Made by a program: the position numbers and the translations under genes. The notes below the pieces were generated by a model. That model saw only the letters and a list, made by a program, of their open reading frames with translations, did no database searches and was not told the origin of the DNA. Shown here one piece after another: positions 13,875-19,396 of a stretch of DNA of 19,396 nucleotides. Position 1 is the stretch's first letter. The number at the start of each line of letters is the position of its first letter. This stretch comes from CAMLHU01 sp031393795 (GTDB taxonomy: Bacteria > Gemmatimonadota > Gemmatimonadetes > Gemmatimonadales > GWC2-71-9), in the NCBI GenBank assembly GCA_031393795.1, contig JANMWE010000012.1:1-19396 (forward strand), in the 5' to 3' direction.

Positions 13875-13895
13875 GGCATCCCTCCCCTGGATGCC
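13875..13895 (+). terminator. Hairpin directly after tRNA-Arg
   Basis: GGCATCC (13875-13881), loop CTCCCCT, and GGATGCC (13889-13895) form a perfect 7-bp stem two bases after the tRNA. No T-tract follows, so it may act as a weak terminator or a processing signal separating the tRNA from the downstream kinase message. Confidence 0.4.
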
Positions 13896-13940
13896 GGAAT
13901 GCGGTCGTCGTTCGCCCAGTGCCCCTCTTCCCGGTCCCGA

Positions 13941-15575
13941 ATGTCCGAGTCGGTCTGCGAGTCCTGCGGCGCTCCCCTCGCCACCGATGCCACGGCCTGC
14001 CCCGCGTGCGGGTGGGTCGCACGTGGAACGGGCCCGCTGGCCGTCGAGCCCGTGGACCTCTGGCCGGATGATGAAGAGCTGGCCCAGAAAGTGGAGGAGG
14101 CGGTCGGGGGAGAGTACGAGATCCACGGACTGATCGGCCGGGGTGGCATGGCCACGGTCTTCCTCGGTCGCGAGCTCGCCCTGGAGCGTGACGTCGCCAT
14201 CAAGGTGATGGCGCCGCACGTCATGCGCAGCTACGGGATGGCCGACCGGTTCAAACGCGAGGCGCGCGTGGCCGCCGCGCTCAGCCATCCGAACATCATC
14301 CCGATCCACGCGGTCCGGGAGAGCGGCTCCCTCGTCTGCCTGATCATGAAGCGCCTGACCGGCCGCTCGCTCGACCAGATCATCCGCGATCACCATCCCG
14401 TCCCGGTCGCGATCGCCCAGGTGATCTTGCGCGACATCGCTGCCGGGCTCGAGTTCGCCCACCAACGGGGCGTCATCCATCGGGACGTGAAACCCGCCAA
14501 CATCCTGGTGGACCAGCATGGAGCCGTCGTCGTCACCGACTTCGGCATCGCCAAGGCGCGCGAGGTCGACGCCCTCACCGCCTCCGGGACCTCGATCGGG
14601 ACCCCGGCCTATATGAGCCCCGAACAAGCGCTGGGGAAGCGCGCCACCCCGGCCTCCGACCAGTACTCCCTCGGCGTGCTCGCCTACGAGCTCCTCTGCG
14701 GCCGGATGCCGTTCATCGCCGAGACCGCGATGGGGGTGATGTACCAGCACACCCACACGCCGCCGGAGCCGTTGCAGGAACTCCGTCCCGACCTTCCCGC
14801 CGAGGTGGCCGCCGCGGTGGAACGGATGCTGGCCAAGCGTCCCGTCGATCGCTTTCCGACCCTCACCGACGCGAGTCGCGCGCTCGGGATCCCCGCCAGC
14901 GCGGGCGCCCTGGACGATCCGGTCCGCCTCGAGCTCGCGCGCCTCGCCGGCCCGGGCACCGTGCCGAAGCGGCGGTCGAGCGGATCGACCGGACGCACGA
15001 GCGGCACGACCTCCCGCGGGAGCCGCCCCCCGACGGATCCGAATGCCACCACGCTCCAGATGCTCGATCTCGTCCGGCGTCGGCGGGTCGGTGTGGGTCT
15101 CGGCGCGATCGCCCTCATCGTTTTCGCGGCGCTGGGGGAACGGGCCCGAGAGCGGTCTGCCGCGCCCGGGCCGCTCGCCGTCACCCCATCGCCCGCGTCC
15201 AGCGTGGCCCGACCCCGAACGACCCCGCCGACCGGCCCGGGGGTAGCACCGACCCGTTCGACGGTCCAGAGCGCCATCGAACGGTATCGCCGCGCCGTAG
15301 AGTCGCGGAGCCTCCCGGTGCTCCGCGCCGCCTACCCGGCGATGGAACCGGCGCAGGTCGCCACCTACCGTGAATTCTTCCGCACCGCCGATCAGATCCG
15401 GTTCGAGGTCATCATCAAGGATCTGGAGCAGAAGGACGGCGAGGCCCGTATGAAGCTCCAGGGGTTCCTCCGCTACCGGGAACGGAAGACCGGGGTCGAG
15501 AAGATCACCACCTACGGGACGCGCGCACGCCTCGTGAATGGACCTACCGGCTGGCGGATCCTCGAGATCCGCTGA
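13941..15575 (+). CDS. Zinc-ribbon Ser/Thr protein kinase with transmembrane segment and C-terminal extracytoplasmic domain (kinase 1)
   Basis: I start the gene at ATG 13941 (544 aa) because the peptide then matches kinase 2 (MSESVCESCGAP versus MSETAYCTSCGAE). Order: zinc ribbon C6-x2-C9...C20-x2-C23; Hanks-type kinase about 59-320 with GRGGMATV loop at 66-73, K88, HRDVKPAN at 180-187, D200FG and MSPEQ at 225-229; Ser/Thr-rich juxtamembrane linker; one membrane segment about 383-399; and a C-terminal domain of about 110 aa (AIERYRRAVESRSLPVLRAA, LQGFLRYRER, TGWRILEIR) reminiscent of NTF2/SnoaL-like folds. All catalytic residues are present, so it should be an active receptor-type kinase. Ligand and substrates unknown. 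There may be readthrough from the tRNA-Arg promoter; I see no other promoter upstream. Confidence 0.88.
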   Translation: MSESVCESCGAPLATDATACPACGWVARGTGPLAVEPVDLWPDDEELAQKVEEAVGGEYEIHGLIGRGGMATVFLGRELALERDVAIKVMAPHVMRSYGMADRFKREARVAAALSHPNIIPIHAVRESGSLVCLIMKRLTGRSLDQIIRDHHPVPVAIAQVILRDIAAGLEFAHQRGVIHRDVKPANILVDQHGAVVVTDFGIAKAREVDALTASGTSIGTPAYMSPEQALGKRATPASDQYSLGVLAYELLCGRMPFIAETAMGVMYQHTHTPPEPLQELRPDLPAEVAAAVERMLAKRPVDRFPTLTDASRALGIPASAGALDDPVRLELARLAGPGTVPKRRSSGSTGRTSGTTSRGSRPPTDPNATTLQMLDLVRRRRVGVGLGAIALIVFAALGERARERSAAPGPLAVTPSPASSVARPRTTPPTGPGVAPTRSTVQSAIERYRRAVESRSLPVLRAAYPAMEPAQVATYREFFRTADQIRFEVIIKDLEQKDGEARMKLQGFLRYRERKTGVEKITTYGTRARLVNGPTGWRILEIR

Positions 15576-15580
15576 CCCGG

Positions 15581-15609
15581 GTGACGGCGCGGCCTCGGCG
15601 CGTTAGACT
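15581..15609 (+). promoter_or_regulatory. Promoter of tiny-protein/TM2/kinase-2 unit (GTGACG-N17-TAGACT)
   Basis: GTGACG (15581-15586), 17 bases, TAGACT (15604-15609). The boxes, spacing and the surrounding CGTTAGACTCCG are the same as at 13762-13790. The start site would be near 15616, about 25 bases before the ATG at 15641. This argues against the longer GTG start at 15581 for the following gene, since that codon would lie inside the -35 box. Confidence 0.6.
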
Positions 15610-15636
15610 CCGTCACCTCCTACGGTCCCGAATCCC

Positions 15637-15652
15637 TGTGATGCGTATCACT
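15637..15652 (+). promoter_or_regulatory. CRP/FNR-like palindrome over the start codon
   Basis: TGTGA-TGCGTA-TCACT matches the CRP-type pattern TGTGA-N6-TCACA in 9 of 10 positions. It overlaps the ATG of the tiny exported protein, about 20 bases downstream of the inferred transcription start, where a bound regulator would repress. A single short palindrome may be chance. Confidence 0.25.
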
Positions 15653-15829
15653 CCCGCCTTCTTCGCCTTGGCGCTGGCCTCCGCCCCTGCCGCTTCCGCG
15701 CGCGGGGGCGCCCCGGCGTTCGAGCTCGACGGCGGGGCGCGCGGCGCCATCGGCACCGACTGGCCGCAGGACAGCAAGACGCCCGCCATGACGCTCACCG
15801 ACCCCGCCGTCCTTGAGCTTCTTCCGTGA
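15641..15829 (+). CDS. Tiny exported protein, unknown function
   Basis: A 62-aa protein with a clear signal peptide (MRITPAFFALALASAPAASA, cleavage after SARG or PAASA) and about 40 mature residues (GAPAFELDGG...DPAVLELLP) that I do not recognise. The ATG at 15641 is preferred because the upstream GTG falls in the promoter -35 box. The gene shares a GTGA overlap with the TM2 gene, so it is probably translated with it. No Shine-Dalgarno motif is visible; TCCTACGG upstream does not fit one. It is either a real small periplasmic peptide or a leader. Confidence 0.55.
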   Translation: MRITPAFFALALASAPAASARGGAPAFELDGGARGAIGTDWPQDSKTPAMTLTDPAVLELLP

Positions 15830-16233
15830 CCGATGCGAACACGCCGCTGCCGGTGGCCTACCAGACCTCCCCCCGTTCACGGGGAGTGGCGCTGGCGCTC
15901 TCGATCCTGCTCGGCTGCTTCGGCGCGCACCGGTTCTACGTCGGGCGGATCGGGTCGGCCGTGGCCCAGCTCCTCACGCTCGGGGGACTCGGGCTCTGGG
16001 CCCTCTACGACGCCATCATGATCGGGACCGGCAATTTCCGCGATGTCCGGGGACGCCGGCTCCTGAGCTGGGATCCGACCGACCTCGACGAACCGTACGC
16101 CGACTTGCCGGCGGCGGTGGCCGCGGAGCTCGCGGCCCTCCGCGCGGAGCTCGATGAGGTGAACGAGCGCCTCGACTTCACCGACCGGATGCTTGCTCGG
16201 CTCCCGGCCGCCACGGGAGAGGAGCGCTCGTGA
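15826..16233 (+). CDS. TM2-domain membrane protein with C-terminal coiled coil
   Basis: A 135-aa protein starting at the GTG overlapping the previous stop. Residues of about 18-70 are a TM2 domain: two hydrophobic segments (VALALSILLGCFGAHRFYVG and SAVAQLLTLGGLGLWALYDA) around the hallmark GAHRFYVGR. A charged helix with heptad character (LAALRAELDEVNERLDFTDR) follows and likely forms a coiled coil, i.e. oligomerises. TM2 proteins are small inner-membrane proteins often next to signalling genes; their biochemical role is unclear. The stop overlaps the GTG of kinase 2, so the pair are probably co-translated and may act together. Confidence 0.85.
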   Translation: MTDANTPLPVAYQTSPRSRGVALALSILLGCFGAHRFYVGRIGSAVAQLLTLGGLGLWALYDAIMIGTGNFRDVRGRRLLSWDPTDLDEPYADLPAAVAAELAALRAELDEVNERLDFTDRMLARLPAATGEERS

Positions 16234-18059
16234 GCGAGACCGCCTACTGCACCTCGTGCGGCGCGGAGCTCCCGGCCGGCGTCACGATGGGGGGGCCCTG
16301 CCGCAGCTGCGGCGCCACGCCGACCCCGGCCCCGACCCTCGTCGGGCACCAGGATCCGGTGGAGACGCTCGCCGAACAGATCCGGCGCCAGCTTCTGGCC
16401 GACCTGATCGATGCCACCCTGGGCGAGTACGAGATCATCGGGGAACTGGGACGAGGCGGGATGGCCACGGTCTTCCTGGCCCACGAGATCGCGCTCGACC
16501 GGAAGGTCGCCATCAAGGTGATGGCCCCCGCGCTGCTCGCCTCGCCCGGGATGGCGGAGCGGTTCAAGCGTGAAGCGCGCCTGGCGGCCAACCTCAGCCA
16601 TCCGAACATCCTGCCGATCTTCTCGGTCCGGGAGACCGACCGGCTCGTCTTCTTCGTGATGAAGTGCCTGATGGGTCGGCCCCTCGACGCGGTGCTCAAG
16701 GAGACGGGACCCCTCCCGGTCCCCACCGTGCAGGTCATCCTGGCCCAGGTGGCGGCGGGACTGGCCCACGCCCATCGCCGGGGCATCGTGCACCGGGACA
16801 TCAAGCCCGGCAACATCATGGTGGACGACGACGGCGGCGTGGTCGTCACCGACTTCGGGATCGCCAAGGCCGCCGAATCCGATGGCCTCACCGCCACCGG
16901 CAGCACCATCGGCACACCCGCCTACATGAGCCCCGAGCAGTGCAGCGGCCAGGTCCTCACCACCGCCGCCGACCAATATTCCCTCGGGGCGGTGGCGTAC
17001 GAGCTCCTCACCGGCAAGGTCCCTTTCGCCTCTGACTCGGCGATCGGCCTGATGTACCATCACGTCCACACCGCGCCCGAGCCGATCGAGACCCTCCGGC
17101 CTGACATCCCGGCCGGGATGGCCGCGGCGATCATGAAGATGCTCGCCAAGGATCCGGTGGAACGGTGGCCCGGACTCGAGCCTGCCATCGATGCGATCGG
17201 CGAACCGCGGCGCTCAGGCATGGTCGACCCCGTCCGCGACGAACTCGCCACGCTCGCGAGCTCGGGCTCGGTGCCGAAGATCCTGGCCGCGTCCCACACC
17301 CCGCGCACACCGCTACCGAACACCTTCCGGCGCAACACTTCGCGCACCGACCCCAACGCCGCCACCCTCCAGGTCACCTCGGGAGTCCAGGCGCCCGTGC
17401 CGCAGAAGCTCGGCGGCATCGCGATCTGGGGATGGGCCAGCCTGGGCGGACTCGCGATGGTCGGGGTGCTCTACGCCACGGGGGTCCTTCACCCGGCAGG
17501 TGCCGCTCGGCCCGGAGTCGACACCGTCGTCGTGCGGACCCCTGCGAGCACGACGCCGGTGACACCCGCGCGGCCAGGGACCCGACGCGCACCTACGGCC
17601 AAGCCCATCACCCCACGGGCGAACAGTGCGGCGACCTCGACGAGCGCTTCGACCGCGCCACTCAAACCGACGACGACGCGCTCCCCTTCCGCGGGGGAAC
17701 TGGGCGATCCGACGGCCGACACCCTCGCCGCCAAGGCCGCCATCGAGCGCGTGGTCGAGCGGTTCCGCCGCGCCATCGAGTCGGGCCGCATCGACCAGCT
17801 CGTCAGCGCCTTCCCCGCGCTCACCGACCGCCAACAGCATGATTTCGAAGGGCTCTTTGCGCGCGCCCAGGGCCTGCAAGTGGAGCTGGTCATCGACCGC
17901 TGGAAGCTCGAGCCGGCCGACCGGCGAGCCGAGGTGCAATTGAAGGGATTCTTCCGGTACCAGCAGCGGGCGGGCGGGGGGAACAAGCTCGACGACTACA
18001 AGAAGAAGGCGAACCTGGCCTTCGGCCCGACCGGCTGGCGCCTGACGCAGCTCAGATGA
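16230..18059 (+). CDS. Zinc-ribbon Ser/Thr protein kinase with transmembrane segment and C-terminal extracytoplasmic domain (kinase 2)
   Basis: A 609-aa paralogue of kinase 1, starting at GTG 16230 in a GTGA overlap. Zinc ribbon C7-x2-C10...C24-x2-C27; kinase domain about 66-325 with GRGGMATV at 74-81, K96, HRDIKPGN at 188-195, D208FG and MSPEQ at 233-237; linker; membrane segment about 395-418; a Thr/Pro/Ala-rich stalk; and a C-terminal domain (AIERVVERFRRAIESGRIDQ, LKGFFRYQQR, TGWRLTQLR) homologous by eye to that of kinase 1. All catalytic residues are intact. Compared with kinase 1 the stalk is about 60 residues longer. It is in one unit with the tiny exported protein and the TM2 protein, suggesting a receptor-kinase module in which the periplasmic domain senses something. 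Confidence 0.9.
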   Translation: MSETAYCTSCGAELPAGVTMGGPCRSCGATPTPAPTLVGHQDPVETLAEQIRRQLLADLIDATLGEYEIIGELGRGGMATVFLAHEIALDRKVAIKVMAPALLASPGMAERFKREARLAANLSHPNILPIFSVRETDRLVFFVMKCLMGRPLDAVLKETGPLPVPTVQVILAQVAAGLAHAHRRGIVHRDIKPGNIMVDDDGGVVVTDFGIAKAAESDGLTATGSTIGTPAYMSPEQCSGQVLTTAADQYSLGAVAYELLTGKVPFASDSAIGLMYHHVHTAPEPIETLRPDIPAGMAAAIMKMLAKDPVERWPGLEPAIDAIGEPRRSGMVDPVRDELATLASSGSVPKILAASHTPRTPLPNTFRRNTSRTDPNAATLQVTSGVQAPVPQKLGGIAIWGWASLGGLAMVGVLYATGVLHPAGAARPGVDTVVVRTPASTTPVTPARPGTRRAPTAKPITPRANSAATSTSASTAPLKPTTTRSPSAGELGDPTADTLAAKAAIERVVERFRRAIESGRIDQLVSAFPALTDRQQHDFEGLFARAQGLQVELVIDRWKLEPADRRAEVQLKGFFRYQQRAGGGNKLDDYKKKANLAFGPTGWRLTQLR

Positions 18060-18188
18060 GAGGAATGAGTGCAAGGGGCGAGCGGGCGCGGAAGACTGCA
18101 AGCGTGAAAGGGGCACTGGGTTCACGCTTGCTCGCTTTCCCGCTCGTCGCCCACTCACCTCTTGCACTCGCCCCTCGGAACTCGAACG
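18060..18188. repeat. Spacer with strong hairpin and word repeats
   Basis: GCAAGCGTGAA (18098-18108) and TTCACGCTTGC (18121-18131) form a perfect 11-bp stem with a 12-base loop, probably ending the kinase 2 message. Around it, words recur in opposite orientation: GAGTGCAAGGGGCGAG on the left against CTTGCACTCGCCCC on the right, and GAGCGGG against CCCGCTC. No T-tract follows the stem. The MATE gene starts at its right edge, leaving little other room for that gene's promoter. Confidence 0.6.
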
Positions 18189-19396
18189 ATGCCAGGTAGG
18201 GACTTCCTCCCCCGGCGCCGCGATCTGGGGGAGATGCTTGCGTTGGCCGTCCCCGCCGTGGTAGTGCAGGTCGGCCTGATGATGATGGGCGCCGTCGACA
18301 CCGTGATGGTCGGCCACCTCGACCGCCACGCGCTCGCGGCCGTGGCGGTCGGCAACGTGTATGTGTTCGGGACGCTGGTCTGGGGGATGGGGCTGATGAT
18401 GGTCCTCGATCCCATCGTGAGCCAGGCGGTGGGCGCGGGGGACAAGGTGGGGATCGCGCGCGGGGTCCAGCGCGGGATCGTGCTTGCGGCCGCGCTCACG
18501 ATCCCCCTCACGCTGGTCAACCTCCCGGGGGAGCGGGTCCTCGCGTTCCTGCACCAGAGCCCCGAGATCGTCCCGCTCGCGGCCCGGTTCACCCGCGCCA
18601 CCCTGCCGGGCCTCTTCCCCTTCCTCCTCTTCCTCGTCTTCCGGCAGACCCTGCAGGCGATGGAGCGGATGGCGCCGATCGTCTGGACCATCGTGATCGC
18701 GAATGCGGTGAATCTCGGACTCAACTGGGTCCTTATTTACGGCAAGTTCGGACTCCCGGCGCTCGGCGCCGTCGGCTCGGGGCTGGCCACTGCCCTGAGT
18801 CGCTTCATTCTGGTCGGCGGCCTCCTCGTCCTGGCCTGGCCCGAACTCAAGCCGACCCTGTTGCCCTGGCGCCCCGAGGCCTTCGACCTGGTACCGCTCG
18901 CGCGGATGCTCGGCGTTGGCTTCCCGATCGCCGTCACGATGGCGCTCGAGTACGGTGCCTTCGCCGCCGTCGGCCTGATGATGGGGACCCTCGGCACCAC
19001 GCAGATGGCGGCGCACCAGGTGGCCCTGAACCTCGCCTCCCTGACGTTCATGATCCCGCTCGGCATCTCAGGGGCAGGAGCGGTGCTGGTGGGGCAGGCC
19101 ATCGGCCGAGGAGACCCTGACGGGATGCGGCGGGCCGGAGGCGCGGCCCTTGCCCTCGGAGTCGGGGTCATGGTGAGCACCGCCGTGCTTTTCGTCCTCA
19201 TCCCGGCCGGTCTGGCGCAGATCTATTCGACCGACGTCGCCGTCGTGGCGCTCGCAGCATCGTTGATCCCGCTCGCCGGGCTCTTCCAGGTCTTCGATGG
19301 TATCCAGGCGGTGGCGGTCGGGATCCTGCGCGGGGCGGGGGACACCCGCTGGCCGATGATGATCAATATCCTCGGCTTCTGGCTGGTGGGCGTGCC
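18189..19396 (+). CDS. MATE-family multidrug/Na+ exporter (3' end outside window)
   Basis: The frame is open from ATG 18189 to the window end, 402 codons of an expected ~450. Features typical of NorM-like MATE proteins: an N-terminal MLALAVPAVVVQVGLMMMG followed by AVDTVMVGHLDRHALAAVAV, the loop with PIVSQAVGAGD, FRQTLQAMERM, NAVNLGLNWVLIYGKFGLPA, then in the second half GAGAVLVGQAIGRGDPDGMR and FDGIQAVAVGILRGAGDTRW. It contains about 10-11 membrane helices within the window. MATE transporters export cationic drugs or metabolites using Na+ or H+ gradients. The substrate is not inferable. No Shine-Dalgarno is obvious before the ATG; the region upstream is the spacer repeat. Confidence 0.92.
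   Translation, partial: MPGRDFLPRRRDLGEMLALAVPAVVVQVGLMMMGAVDTVMVGHLDRHALAAVAVGNVYVFGTLVWGMGLMMVLDPIVSQAVGAGDKVGIARGVQRGIVLAAALTIPLTLVNLPGERVLAFLHQSPEIVPLAARFTRATLPGLFPFLLFLVFRQTLQAMERMAPIVWTIVIANAVNLGLNWVLIYGKFGLPALGAVGSGLATALSRFILVGGLLVLAWPELKPTLLPWRPEAFDLVPLARMLGVGFPIAVTMALEYGAFAAVGLMMGTLGTTQMAAHQVALNLASLTFMIPLGISGAGAVLVGQAIGRGDPDGMRRAGGAALALGVGVMVSTAVLFVLIPAGLAQIYSTDVAVVALAASLIPLAGLFQVFDGIQAVAVGILRGAGDTRWPMMINILGFWLVGV

Noticed and set aside
13842..13940. Upstream extension of kinase 1 into tRNA-Arg
   Set aside because: The extension would overlap the tRNA; the ATG at 13941 gives a start matching kinase 2.
17313..19016. 567-codon minus-strand open frame across kinase 2 and the MATE gene
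   Set aside because: It is antisense to two well-recognised proteins, crosses the spacer, and its peptide is a low-complexity R/E/H-rich composition typical of antisense shadows in GC-rich DNA.

Overview
The window is a GC-rich, densely packed bacterial segment from a Gram-negative (LPS-type) organism: it encodes an LptE-type lipoprotein, a heptose-phosphate adenylyltransferase, an LpxH-like phosphoesterase and a surface beta-barrel. Gene style (zinc-ribbon Ser/Thr kinases, gluzincin-propeller-barrel protein, signal peptides ending QRLSAQ, GTGA/TGATG gene overlaps) makes me suspect Gemmatimonadota. That assignment is inference; no marker gene settles it.

Layout. (1) 1-1028: the 3' end of murI (+) converges on an LpxH-like metallophosphoesterase (-), with a long imperfect inverted repeat between them. 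(2) 1192-11139: ten co-directional, mostly overlapping genes that look like one operon: YbgC-like thioesterase, secreted HEAT-cyclophilin, gluzincin-propeller-barrel, LolA/DUF4292-like lipoprotein, LptE-like lipoprotein with no canonical start codon, small DUF4845-like membrane protein, CPA2 antiporter, rfaE2, rph and rdgB. The theme is the cell envelope, followed by two housekeeping nucleotide/RNA genes. (3) 11204-13049: tRNA-Pro(UGG), then a GYF_2-like/proline-rich membrane protein on the minus strand. (4) 13050-13765: a short spacer holding what looks like a gene remnant, then a Big_5-type lipoprotein. (5) 13799-18059: tRNA-Arg(UCU), a zinc-ribbon Ser/Thr kinase, a tiny exported protein, a TM2-domain protein and a second, paralogous Ser/Thr kinase. 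Two promoters of identical design (GTGACG-N17-TAGACT) precede the tRNA-Arg/kinase-1 unit and the tiny-protein/TM2/kinase-2 unit. (6) 18189-end: a MATE exporter running off the window.

The most unusual signal is not a gene. Nearly every longer spacer carries an imperfect inverted repeat built from short tandem 'words' of 7-8 bases, G-rich in one arm and C-rich in the other. Two have nearly the same sequence although they lie 11 kb apart. The same architecture (tandem G-rich words, then tandem CAGCGCCN/CACCGCCG octamers) forms the signal-peptide coding regions of two adjacent secreted-protein genes, giving both the same end, QRLSAQ. Some of the G-rich arms fit the G-quadruplex pattern.
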